This document shows positions 7,956 to 16,417 of a DNA stretch of 64,000 nucleotides, piece after piece. This DNA comes from Leeuwenhoekiella sp044542075 (lineage in GTDB: Bacteria; Bacteroidota; Bacteroidia; Flavobacteriales; Flavobacteriaceae), in the NCBI RefSeq assembly GCF_044542075.1, contig NZ_JBITTU010000001.1, positions 248,001 through 312,000 of the forward strand, in the 5' to 3' direction. A model generated the notes under the pieces. The model saw only the letters and a list, made by a program, of their open reading frames with translations. It was not told the origin of the DNA and did not search any database. The stretch's first letter is position 1. Each line of letters opens with the position of its first letter. Made by a program: the position numbers and the translations under genes.

Positions 7956-8513
7956 TTAAACCCAAGTAATTTTATCTTCAATACGTGTACGCACACCTTC
8001 TGGATTAGGGCCATTAAAAACACCCAGGTAGAAAAAGCCTAGACATTTCTCACCTTCATTAAGCTTCAGTTCGGCGCCTAGTTCAGTTATATAACCTGGA
8101 GAACTCCAATAACCACCTAAACCTTGCTCACCTGCCACAAGCCACATATTTTGAACAGCCATGCCTACAGCCGCAATTTCTTCCCATTCTGGAATTCTAG
8201 CTTTAGGATCTCTTTGCATGCATATGGCTATAACCGCACCACTTTGCATTACTTTTTCAATACTTTTATTTAATTTGAATTCTGAAAATTTATCTTCTGG
8301 AGTAGTCTTAGTATATCCTGTTTTAAGAATATCAGCAAGAAGCTCTAAAGAATCATCTTTAAATATTTTGAATCTCCACGGTTCTGTTTTTGCATGAGTA
8401 GGAGCCCAGTTTGCCGCTTCTAATAAAGTCATTATTTTATCTTCACTTATAGTTTCGGCCTCAAACTGATTAGGAAATATTGATCTGCGATTTTTTATTT
8501 TATCAAGTATCAT
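7956..8513 (-). CDS. Nitroreductase family protein, YdjA-like
   Basis: This 185-residue FMN-dependent oxidoreductase is of the small nitroreductase class. The N-terminal NRRS motif contacts FMN phosphate, WAPTHAKTEPWRF is the second flavin-binding block, and GGYWSSPGY near residues 133-141 is characteristic of the YdjA/TdsD subgroup. It probably uses NAD(P)H to reduce quinone-like or nitro compounds; the natural substrate is not known. It is a single gene facing the aminotransferase and divergent from the OmpA-family gene. Confidence 0.88.
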   Translation of the reverse strand: MILDKIKNRRSIFPNQFEAETISEDKIMTLLEAANWAPTHAKTEPWRFKIFKDDSLELLADILKTGYTKTTPEDKFSEFKLNKSIEKVMQSGAVIAICMQRDPKARIPEWEEIAAVGMAVQNMWLVAGEQGLGGYWSSPGYITELGAELKLNEGEKCLGFFYLGVFNGPNPEGVRTRIEDKITWV

Positions 8514-8693
8514 ATAGGTATTTTAAGCAAATATAAAGGCTTATTACCAAATGTGCTTTTAAGCTCTTAAAGGATTGATGAAAATACATTCTAAACCTCT
8601 GTAAATTTCAAATCTTTAAAATTCTAGTATAATTTAGTAACAACTTGAAAAACAGTAAAAACCCCCATTCTCCTAAAGTTTTGAAGTAGTATA

Positions 8694-8722
8694 TTTGTCT
8701 GATATTAATTTATATATATTTG
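8694..8722 (+). promoter_or_regulatory. Bacteroidota-type promoter of the OmpA-family gene
   Basis: TTTG at 8694-8697 and TATATTTG at 8715-8722 are spaced by 17 bases, close to the TTTG-N19-TAnnTTTG consensus. The start codon follows about 40 bases later. A second TATATTTG at 8690-8697 overlaps the -33 element. The 11-mer TTCTCCTAAAG occurs at 8668-8678 and 8725-8735 and brackets the promoter. Confidence 0.6.
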
Positions 8723-8761
8723 CCTTCTCCTAAAGCCCCCCTTTAATCTTAAATAAACTCA

Positions 8762-10729
8762 ATGAATATGCGAGTTAATATGAAACAGTGGGTTACACTG
8801 ATGCTATTTTTCATTATACCTTTTTATTTTTTTGGACAAAATAAAGAGTTAAGTAAAGCAGATAAGAAATTTGAGAGCTATGCATTTATTGATGCTCAAA
8901 AAATATACTTAAGATTAGCTGGGGAAGGTTATGAATCTGCAGAACTTTTTCAAAAGCTTGGTGATTCTTATTACTTCAACGCTAAATATGAGGAAAGCTC
9001 TAAATGGTTTGAAAAACTTTTTAATAAATATCCAGAGACTATAACTCCAGAGTATTTATTTAGATATGCACAGTCATTAAAAGCACTTCAGCAATACGAT
9101 AAATCTGATAAAATGATGGAAGAATTTCGTCGTTTAAAAGGAGGAGATTCTCGTGCTGAACTTTTTAATAAAGAACCTGATTACTTAGAAGAAATAAGCT
9201 ACAGTGATAGTGAGTATGAAGTAGAAAATCTGAGAAGAACAAACTCCAGATATTCTGACTTTGGCCCTATGATTTACGAAAACAAGCTTATCTTCTCCTC
9301 ATCTAGAGATACAGGAACCGGAAAAAAATACATACACACTTGGAATAATGAGCCTTTCTTAGATTTCTATCAAGCCCCTATAGATATTGAAACAGGTGAT
9401 CTTGGCAAAGTAGAAAAATTTGCTGAAAATATAAATACACGCTTTCATGAGTCTTCACCATCATTTACGGCAGATGGAAATACCATGTATTTTACCCGAA
9501 ACAATTTTAGTCAAGGAGTAAAACGTACCGATAAAAATGGAACCATCCGACTTAAAATTTTTAAATCTGTAAAACGAGGTGGCTCCTGGGGAGCTCCTAA
9601 AGAATTACCCTTCAATGATGATAATTACTCGGTTTCTCACCCTTCTTTGAGTCCTGACAATAAGAAACTTTACTTTGCATCAGATATGCCGGGTAGCGAA
9701 GGCCTATCTGATATTTGGGTAGTTGATATTTTAGGAAACGATGAATATAGTGAACCTAAAAATTTAGGTCCTATCATAAACACAGAAGGGCGTGAAAACT
9801 TTCCATATATAAGTAAAAAAGGAAACCTTTACTTTTCATCAGATGGTCGCCCGGGATTAGGTGGTCTTGATATTTATGTAGTAGCTACAAAGAAGAATGG
9901 AGATGTCGCCTATGTAATCAATTTAGGGAAACCTGTAAATAGTCCTCAAGATGATTTTGGTTTTGTTGTTGATGAGTTTAACAATACCGGCTACTTCTCT
10001 ACCAACCGCTATTTTGGGATGGGCAGTGATGATATATTCAAATTTACAAGAACACCTGTTCCTCCGCCGGTTTGTGAAATTATAGTTACTGGCACCGTAA
10101 AAGATAAACAAACATTGTTACCAATACCTACTGCTACCGTGAGTGTCGTAGATCTTGACGGGAAGGTTATTGAAACTACTAAAGTTGATGCACAAGGCAA
10201 TTACACATTAAATCCGCTATGTGATCAGGAAATACTTATACGCGCCGAAGAACCAGATTACTACTCAGCAGAACAACTTATAGTAACTCCCAAAGCTAAC
10301 GGAGAATCTATGGTGGTTGATCTATTGTTAGAACCTCGTATTACTAAAATTAATCAAGGTGATGATTTAGCAAAATTACTAAAGTTAAATCCTATTTATT
10401 TTGACTTCGATCGCTTTAATATTCGCCCTGATGCTGCTATAGAATTAGTAAAAGTACTTGCGGTTATGGAAACAAACCCAAATCTTATTGTAGAGGTACG
10501 TTCACACACAGACAGTCGTGGTAAAGACGCATACAACTTAAGCTTATCTGATAAACGCGCTCGATCAACCGCAGAATATATAATTAGTCGCGGTATAGAT
10601 GCTAGCAGGATTACAGGAAAAGGTTTTGGTGAAACAGAACTTATGAACGACTGCGGAAATGGGTCTGACTGCTCAGAAGAAGAACATCAACTTAATAGAC
10701 GCTCAGAATTTATAGTTATAAGTTTCTAA
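8762..10729 (+). CDS. PorE-like OmpA-family protein (TPR, propeller, CRD, OmpA)
   Basis: This 655-residue exported protein has a signal peptide ending near FFGQ. In order it contains TPR-like helices (about 25-130), a WD40-like/PD40 beta-propeller (about 160-420 with repeated LIFSSSRD, TMYFTRN, KLYFASD and LYFSSDG strands), a carboxypeptidase-regulatory-like fold (about 430-525) and a C-terminal OmpA peptidoglycan-binding domain (about 535-655). This is the layout of PorE, which anchors the type IX secretion system to peptidoglycan. Related copies in flavobacteria usually follow a PorP/SprF gene; none is present here. The start is uncertain: ATG at 8762, 8768 or 8780. The last gives the cleanest signal peptide (MKQWVTLM). 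Confidence 0.86.
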   Translation: MNMRVNMKQWVTLMLFFIIPFYFFGQNKELSKADKKFESYAFIDAQKIYLRLAGEGYESAELFQKLGDSYYFNAKYEESSKWFEKLFNKYPETITPEYLFRYAQSLKALQQYDKSDKMMEEFRRLKGGDSRAELFNKEPDYLEEISYSDSEYEVENLRRTNSRYSDFGPMIYENKLIFSSSRDTGTGKKYIHTWNNEPFLDFYQAPIDIETGDLGKVEKFAENINTRFHESSPSFTADGNTMYFTRNNFSQGVKRTDKNGTIRLKIFKSVKRGGSWGAPKELPFNDDNYSVSHPSLSPDNKKLYFASDMPGSEGLSDIWVVDILGNDEYSEPKNLGPIINTEGRENFPYISKKGNLYFSSDGRPGLGGLDIYVVATKKNGDVAYVINLGKPVNSPQDDFGFVVDEFNNTGYFSTNRYFGMGSDDIFKFTRTPVPPPVCEIIVTGTVKDKQTLLPIPTATVSVVDLDGKVIETTKVDAQGNYTLNPLCDQEILIRAEEPDYYSAEQLIVTPKANGESMVVDLLLEPRITKINQGDDLAKLLKLNPIYFDFDRFNIRPDAAIELVKVLAVMETNPNLIVEVRSHTDSRGKDAYNLSLSDKRARSTAEYIISRGIDASRITGKGFGETELMNDCGNGSDCSEEEHQLNRRSEFIVISF

Positions 10730-10747
10730 TTGAGTTTTAAACTTATA

Positions 10748-10797
10748 TTTGAGCATAAAAAAAAGCACTAGGTGGTGCTTTTTTTTTATGCTCAAAA
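10748..10797. terminator. Long-stem bidirectional terminator
   Basis: A 21-base arm (TTTGAGCAT, eight A, GCAC) is mirrored by GTGC, nine T, ATGCTCAAA, with one unpaired T. It separates the convergent OmpA-family and AsmA-like genes and offers a T-tract in both directions. Confidence 0.88.
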
Positions 10798-10810
10798 TCT
10801 ACAAATTAAC

Positions 10811-13471
10811 TTAGTTATTACCTGTTTTTGTAGTATCTGATGCTTTTTTCTTCTTACCAAATAAACCCCCAAGTACATCCTTTACTACAGTGGTTGTATT
10901 TGGCTTAGTTGCTTCTTTAGGTTTAGATTTAGCTGTAGTATCCTTAGACGTTTTACTACCCCCTAACAAGCCACCTAAAACATCCTTTATTTTATCTTCA
11001 CCTTGCTGCTGTAATTTTCCTTTTTGCGTAGCAACAATCTGTTGAGTTAAATTAGTTACTGCTTGCTGCATATTAACATTCACCTGAGGACTCGTAAAAC
11101 TCCCCGACAAATTAACAGGTAGATCTACAGTATATTTATCTAGGTCTGTGTTACTCAAACTTGACAATGTACTCCCTAGTTTTGCTCCTAAAAAGGTACC
11201 CGGCACTTTTAGGTTTAAAACATAATTTATTGTGTTCTCCAGACTATGCGTACCGCTTATACCTACATTAATCCCTATAACATTAAAATCAAAAGGCTTT
11301 ACGGTAACTAAACCGTCATTAAAACTCAATTGCGTTTTTAAGTTGCTTAAGTCTATATTCTGAAGATTTATAAAATCTAGTTTTCCATCTAAGGCATTAA
11401 GAAGTTTCATTTTTTCAGGGTCTACCTTTACAGTGAGCAATTGCGCTAATGCATCACCTGCTAGCGAAGATAAAACTGGTGTTAAATCATCTGAAAGATT
11501 TCCTTTAAGACTTATGGTTGTATTTAATGCTCCCTGCAATGCTTTTGCAATAGGCGCAAACTGCTGAAGCATTTCTAAACCTTCAAAAGATTTGCTAATA
11601 TCAACACCTTTAAGATCTAAATTCATCCCAAAAGTAGGAGTTATCCCTTTTGTACTCACATTACCCTGAAGCGCTATAGCTCCTCCAAAAATATCTGATT
11701 GTATATTATTTAAACTTGCCGTCTCCTCTTTAATCGCAACGTTACCCCTAACATTAGAAAGCGTGATATTATCATAAATAACCTTCCCTGCAGAAAAATC
11801 TATTGCAGCATCTAAAAATGACGGGATCTTGATTGCGGCTTCTTTTGTAGCAGTTACGGTTTTTGATTTTGACTCAGTAGGAGTTGCCGGTGTTGTCTCT
11901 ACCACACTAAAATCACTAAGATTTATCATATTTGAGTTAACAGTAAAACGACCCTTTAAATTTTGTTTAGAAAGTAAAAAAGGAATTAGATTTTCTATAC
12001 TCCCTTTTGCAGCCAAGTCTGTTTTACCGGTTTGCGCAGTTAAATTTTCAAGGGTTATCGTTCCCGGATTAAATTTAACATTAGCAACTGCAATGGTTAA
12101 TGGATTGGGTAATTCTGGAGAAATGTATTTAAAATCTTTCAAATTAGCTGTACCACTACTCTTGATGTTTTGATATTGTTCTTTATCTACACTTTCCATA
12201 TCAAAATTAGCAGTCATATCTACAGTCAACATTCCATTTAAATCCTGATCTAATTCTAAAGGATAAGCCTTTTCTAGGTTAGCTAAATTTAATTTCCCTT
12301 TTAATGCGAGATCTACAAGTGGGTTTGTAGTAAGTCTATCTATTCTTCCTTTGGCATTAAAAACATCCTGATCTATTCTCAAATTTAAATTACCCAGACG
12401 CAAATAGGTATCCTCTACAACACCTGTTTCATTCACTATTTGCATATCTATAACAATATCTTCTACTGTTTTAGGCAAGTCAGGGTATTTAAAAGAAGCA
12501 TTATTTGATTTAACCTCTATATCAAGCTTCGGAATATGCGTCTCATCAACAATCCCATTTATTTTACCATTAACCACAAAATCACCGGTAGTTGTTACCC
12601 CATCTAAATTCTTAGCATAAACTTCAGGTATCACCGCGAGAAAGTTTTTAAAATCGCTAGATGGTGTTTCAAATGCGAGATCTAGTTCATTATTACTCTC
12701 GTTAATTTTCACAAATCCAGAAAATACTAGAGGAAGCTGATTTAATAAAAGTTGGTTTTCTTTAAATGTATAGCGTTGCTCTGGCAGGTTCATCTCTATA
12801 AGTGCATCTAGCTTAATTTTATTTGAGTTTAAATAATTTACTCCATCAAATTCAAATGACGCTAAAGCTTCAGTCTTTGTATCTAAATTAGAAACTGCTG
12901 CTGAAAAATCACCGGTACCTTCGTGGTTAACATCGGTAAGCTTTAAATATGTTTTTGTGCTTTCGTCTAGATAATTTATTCGTGAATTATTAAGTTCATA
13001 ATGCTGTATGTCAAACTTAAAACTCCCCGTATTATCTGCTATCGTATCTGCTTCTGGGGTTGTACTCTCTTTTGCGATATCATAATTTGCATTGCCTAAA
13101 CTATCTACTTTTATGTTTACAAAAGCTTGATTTAGTTTAATCGCGTCTACCGCGATAGGGTTACCAGACGATGTTTTAAAAAGCTGCATCACGCCCATAT
13201 CGAGCTGTAATAACTCACCACTTGCAAGCGTATCGCCCTCAAACGGAGCTTTATTAACTATACTAAAATTCTTTACCTGTACCGCTGCATCTGGGAAACT
13301 CGAGAATAAGGTAAGATCAAATTCTTCCCAGGCGACCGTAGCATTTAAATTTTCATTTATTGAACGCTTCAATAAATCTTCAAGCTGACTTTTAAATAAA
13401 AAGGGAGCTGCGATGAGCCCTATTATTAAAACTACCAGTATAACTCCTATTATTTTAAATATCTTTTTCAT
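10811..13471 (-). CDS. AsmA-family protein
   Basis: This 886-residue protein has one N-terminal transmembrane segment (about residues 4-26) and a long periplasmic part. The first 150 residues carry the AsmA N-terminal pattern (L-x-x-F, S-x-x-F-P-D-x-x-V). The C-terminal half has the repetitive beta-strand GNVSTKG/LDLKG pattern of AsmA/TamB proteins, which form grooves that carry lipids between the two membranes. The last 70 residues are Lys/Thr/Gly-rich with two near-copies of KDVLGGL(L/F)G. It lies 5 bases downstream of the queuosine-precursor transporter and is probably in its transcript, with no obvious functional link. A role in lipid transport or outer-membrane assembly is inferred. Confidence 0.85.
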   Translation of the reverse strand: MKKIFKIIGVILVVLIIGLIAAPFLFKSQLEDLLKRSINENLNATVAWEEFDLTLFSSFPDAAVQVKNFSIVNKAPFEGDTLASGELLQLDMGVMQLFKTSSGNPIAVDAIKLNQAFVNIKVDSLGNANYDIAKESTTPEADTIADNTGSFKFDIQHYELNNSRINYLDESTKTYLKLTDVNHEGTGDFSAAVSNLDTKTEALASFEFDGVNYLNSNKIKLDALIEMNLPEQRYTFKENQLLLNQLPLVFSGFVKINESNNELDLAFETPSSDFKNFLAVIPEVYAKNLDGVTTTGDFVVNGKINGIVDETHIPKLDIEVKSNNASFKYPDLPKTVEDIVIDMQIVNETGVVEDTYLRLGNLNLRIDQDVFNAKGRIDRLTTNPLVDLALKGKLNLANLEKAYPLELDQDLNGMLTVDMTANFDMESVDKEQYQNIKSSGTANLKDFKYISPELPNPLTIAVANVKFNPGTITLENLTAQTGKTDLAAKGSIENLIPFLLSKQNLKGRFTVNSNMINLSDFSVVETTPATPTESKSKTVTATKEAAIKIPSFLDAAIDFSAGKVIYDNITLSNVRGNVAIKEETASLNNIQSDIFGGAIALQGNVSTKGITPTFGMNLDLKGVDISKSFEGLEMLQQFAPIAKALQGALNTTISLKGNLSDDLTPVLSSLAGDALAQLLTVKVDPEKMKLLNALDGKLDFINLQNIDLSNLKTQLSFNDGLVTVKPFDFNVIGINVGISGTHSLENTINYVLNLKVPGTFLGAKLGSTLSSLSNTDLDKYTVDLPVNLSGSFTSPQVNVNMQQAVTNLTQQIVATQKGKLQQQGEDKIKDVLGGLLGGSKTSKDTTAKSKPKEATKPNTTTVVKDVLGGLFGKKKKASDTTKTGNN

Positions 13472-13476
13472 ACTCT

Positions 13477-14211
13477 TTAAATTTTTTCTTCTTTTTGAAA
13501 TAGTTCAATTTCAGAACCTAGCTCCTGATTAGGAGCGAGATTAAACCGTTTTCTAAATATATAAACGCCTAAATACATAAAAGGTGTATCACAAACCGCA
13601 ATAAGAACCTTAAATAAAAATCCACTAATCAACAATGCTGTAAAACGCTCCCACTCTATTTTACCAAAACTACACAACAATAAAAGCACAGTAACGGTGT
13701 CTAAGAACTGGCTAAAAAAAGTAGAAAAGTTATTTCTAAGCCACAAATGCTTCCCTTTAGTTAGACGTTTCCAAAAATGATAAAGTTGAATATCTATATA
13801 CTGTGCAAAGAGGTAAGCCAGCATAGATGCTAAAACTGCAACTGCTGTAGCTCCAAAAACGGTATCAAACAAGACATCATTTACAGGAGACCAGGAGGTT
13901 GCCGGAACTGATGCAGAAGTGTATACAATTAGCAATGAAAATAAAGATGCAAAAATACCTGCGGTAACTACTTGATTTGCTTTTTTCTTACCATACATCT
14001 CACTCAACAAATCTGTTATTAAAAATGTAATGGGATAAGGGAGAATACCAACGGAAATTTCAAAGCGATAAAGACCAAAAAAATCCCAGTAAAAAAACTT
14101 TTGAAAAATAAGATTAGACACCACCAGAGAACAAATAAACAAAGCTCCCAGAATAAAATAAATACGGTAGGCAGCCAGTGCATCTCTTTGGCTTATTGAG
14201 GCTTGCGTCAA
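13477..14211 (-). CDS. yhhQ: Queuosine precursor transporter (VUT/YhhQ family)
   Basis: This 244-residue integral membrane protein has about six hydrophobic segments and the family signature LPYPITFLITDLLSEMYGKKKA (YhhQ has a near-identical LPYPFTF-TDL block). YhhQ-family proteins import the queuosine precursors preQ0 or preQ1 for tRNA modification. A short C-terminal tail is acidic. It is the first gene of a unit with the AsmA-like gene and diverges from the folK-dNK fusion. Which precursor is carried cannot be told from the sequence. Confidence 0.88.
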   Translation of the reverse strand: MTQASISQRDALAAYRIYFILGALFICSLVVSNLIFQKFFYWDFFGLYRFEISVGILPYPITFLITDLLSEMYGKKKANQVVTAGIFASLFSLLIVYTSASVPATSWSPVNDVLFDTVFGATAVAVLASMLAYLFAQYIDIQLYHFWKRLTKGKHLWLRNNFSTFFSQFLDTVTVLLLLCSFGKIEWERFTALLISGFLFKVLIAVCDTPFMYLGVYIFRKRFNLAPNQELGSEIELFQKEEKI

Positions 14212-14305
14212 ACTCTATAATTTATTAGGTTCTAGTCGTCAAAATTAGAAGAATGTACACTGCTTTTACTTAAATTGCTCATAAATTATTTAACATTTTA
14301 TCCTC

Positions 14306-15436
14306 ATTAAAGCACTACAAAACATACTCTTATCTTTAGGAAGCAATCAGGGAAACTCTTTTGAAAATCTTCAAAATGCGGTAGATCAGATATTCTTAGA
14401 ACTAGGAAACGTAAAGCAAATTTCACCAGTTTATAAAACCAAAGCTTGGGGTTTTGAAGGTGCTGACTTTCTAAATTGTGTAGTTCTTATTCAAACCCGT
14501 TTAGAAAGCTCTGAAGTAATAGCGTTAGTTTTAGATGTTGAAAAAGATTTAGGTCGTAAACGTTCTGGTCAAGAAGGGTATGCAGATCGTCCTATAGATA
14601 TTGATATTTTGTTTTATGGTGATGCTATTTTAAATACTAAAAAATTAGAAGTCCCTCATCCTAGATTGCATCTGCGCAATTTTGTTTTATACCCGCTTAA
14701 TGATATTGCCACAACTTTTGAGCATCCTGTCTTAAAAAAGGAAATACGTGAATTATTAAAGTATACTACAGATCCAGAAATTCCAGAAAAATTAAAAGAA
14801 CAACTCATAAATCCTAACGGCATATACAATTTAAACACTCAAAATTACATTGCAATTGAAGGTAATATAGGAGCTGGTAAAACAACATTGGCAACTATGA
14901 TTTCTGAAGATTTTAATGCAAAACTTATTCTAGAGCGCTTTAAAGACAATCCCTTTCTTCCTAAGTTTTATGAAGATCAGGCACGCTATGCTTTTCCTCT
15001 TGAAATGTCCTTTTTGGCAGATCGTTATCAACAATTGCTTGATGATATAGGTCAGTACGATTTGTTTAAAAATTTTATGATAGGCGACTATGACTGTTTT
15101 AAGTCTCTTATTTTTGCAAAAATCACTCTTACTGAAGAAGAATACAATCTGTATAAGAAATTACACGGTATAATGTATCGTGAAATTGCACGACCAGACT
15201 TATATATTTACCTATACCAAAACCCGGAACGTTTACTGGAAAACATAAAAAAACGTGGCAGATCTTATGAGCAAGATATATCAGAAAATTATTTGCTAAA
15301 AATAAATAAGGGTTATTTAAGTATGATCAAGAATAGCAACCCCGGGAAGGTTAAAATAATTGACATATCGGAGCTCGATTTTGTAAAAAACCGAGCCGAT
15401 TATTTGTCAATTCTCAAGCAGATAAATCAGATTTAA
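14306..15436 (+). CDS. folK: HPPK (FolK) fused to deoxynucleoside kinase, ATT start
   Basis: This 376-residue fusion begins with a hydroxymethyl-dihydropterin pyrophosphokinase domain (about 1-165). It shows LLSLGSNQGN, then GRKRSGQ and the metal-binding DRPIDIDI with Asp94, Asp98 and Asp100, and acts in folate synthesis. A deoxynucleoside kinase domain follows (about 180-376) with P-loop GNIGAGKT at 186-193, LERFKDNPFLPKFY and an Arg-rich lid (KKRGRSYEQ). No ATG, GTG or TTG is available: an in-frame stop at 14291 leaves only codons 14294-14306. ATT at 14306 places LLSLGSN exactly where the family expects it. The first downstream ATG, at 14609, would remove most of HPPK. The same fusion is, to my knowledge, usual in flavobacteria. 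Confidence 0.85.
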   Translation: MKALQNILLSLGSNQGNSFENLQNAVDQIFLELGNVKQISPVYKTKAWGFEGADFLNCVVLIQTRLESSEVIALVLDVEKDLGRKRSGQEGYADRPIDIDILFYGDAILNTKKLEVPHPRLHLRNFVLYPLNDIATTFEHPVLKKEIRELLKYTTDPEIPEKLKEQLINPNGIYNLNTQNYIAIEGNIGAGKTTLATMISEDFNAKLILERFKDNPFLPKFYEDQARYAFPLEMSFLADRYQQLLDDIGQYDLFKNFMIGDYDCFKSLIFAKITLTEEEYNLYKKLHGIMYREIARPDLYIYLYQNPERLLENIKKRGRSYEQDISENYLLKINKGYLSMIKNSNPGKVKIIDISELDFVKNRADYLSILKQINQI

Positions 15437-15444
15437 ATTCTAAA

Positions 15445-15576
15445 TTAAAGATAAAAGAAACTTAGTAGTGCAACCATAAAAGCAAGTCCAATTACAATTC
15501 CTACCAGTATTCCTAGCTTTTTACCATCTTTAGCACCTTTAGAATACGATGCGTAATCAAAATTATTAACGTTCAT
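15445..15576 (-). CDS. 43-residue single-span membrane protein
   Basis: This short gene encodes MNVNNFDYASYSKGAKDGKK, then a glycine-rich hydrophobic helix (about residues 21-42) ending FFYL. A soluble N-terminus with a basic patch ahead of one transmembrane span is a credible small membrane protein. It sits alone between the folK-dNK fusion and the methyltransferase. I support it from its balanced composition and clear start; there is no functional clue. Confidence 0.5.
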   Translation of the reverse strand: MNVNNFDYASYSKGAKDGKKLGILVGIVIGLAFMVALLSFFYL

Positions 15577-15707
15577 TATGTTGGGTTCTTTGTTAAGTGG
15601 GTAACGCAAAACTCATACATAAAATTGCAATCGAAGGTCCTATTAGGAAAGCTTTAGTAAAATTATATAATTTTTAACAATTCAATATATTATTTAAAAC
15701 AATATAT

Positions 15708-16244
15708 CTAGATATTTTTAAGCTTAGTAAATATATCCCAAAGAACTATACCTGCACTCACGGCTATATTAAATGAATGTTTAGTTCCTATTTGAGGAAT
15801 CTCAAGCACAATATCTGAAGCATTTATAACCTTTTGCTGTACTCCTTTGACTTCATTTCCAAAAATCACAGCGATTTTAGCATTAGGCTTAGGGGTAAAA
15901 TCATCAAGCATAACAGCTTGCTCTGCCTGTTCTATTGAAGCTATTTTATAACCGAAACTTTTTAATTGCTCAACTGCATCTAACGTATCTTCAAAATAAT
16001 TCCACGTTACACTTTCTGTAGCTCCTAAAGCCGTTTTAGTAATTTCCTTGTTGGGTGGTTGTGCACAAATACCGCACAAATAAATGGCCTCAACAAGAAA
16101 AGCATCTGCTGTTCTAAAAACCGATCCTATATTATTAAGACTTCTTATATTGTCTAGCACCACTATAATAGGTGTTTTTTTTGCATTTAGAAACTCATCT
16201 ACAGACTTACGGTCGAGTTCGTTATTCTTCAATTTTCTATTCAT
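15708..16244 (-). CDS. SpoU/TrmH-family RNA methyltransferase
   Basis: A 178-residue SPOUT methyltransferase that should 2'-O-methylate tRNA or rRNA using SAM. The three family motifs are visible: LDNIRSLNNIGSVFRTADAF (motif 1, with the Asn and Arg that contact the 2'-OH), VIFGNEVKGV (motif 2) and LEIPQIGTKHSFNIAVSAGI (motif 3). I start at the ATG at 16244 (MNRKLKNNEL). An open extension upstream to 16409 would add 55 hydrophobic, low-complexity residues that do not belong to the family and would run into the mutS promoter. The target nucleotide is not predictable. Confidence 0.87.
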   Translation of the reverse strand: MNRKLKNNELDRKSVDEFLNAKKTPIIVVLDNIRSLNNIGSVFRTADAFLVEAIYLCGICAQPPNKEITKTALGATESVTWNYFEDTLDAVEQLKSFGYKIASIEQAEQAVMLDDFTPKPNAKIAVIFGNEVKGVQQKVINASDIVLEIPQIGTKHSFNIAVSAGIVLWDIFTKLKNI

Positions 16245-16417
16245 ACTGTAAAAGTACGTATTCGATAAAATAAGGATTAAAATTTTGACCGCTAAATTAG
16301 GAGGACACCAACCTAAAATGTTGAAAAAAAGAAATAACTCTAGAGGTAGTTGGGAGAACTTCCATATGATATTCTTTAAATTTATCTCCGCTAATACTAA
16401 AAACAGCAACCACCTTT

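Noticed and set aside
11829..12173. A 114-codon plus-strand frame inside the AsmA-like gene
   Set aside because: It is fully overlapped by a well-supported gene on the other strand and its product has a biased, shadow-type composition.
16245..16409. N-terminal extension of the SpoU methyltransferase
   Set aside because: The 55 extra residues are hydrophobic low-complexity sequence outside the family, while the ATG at 16244 gives a normal-length protein.
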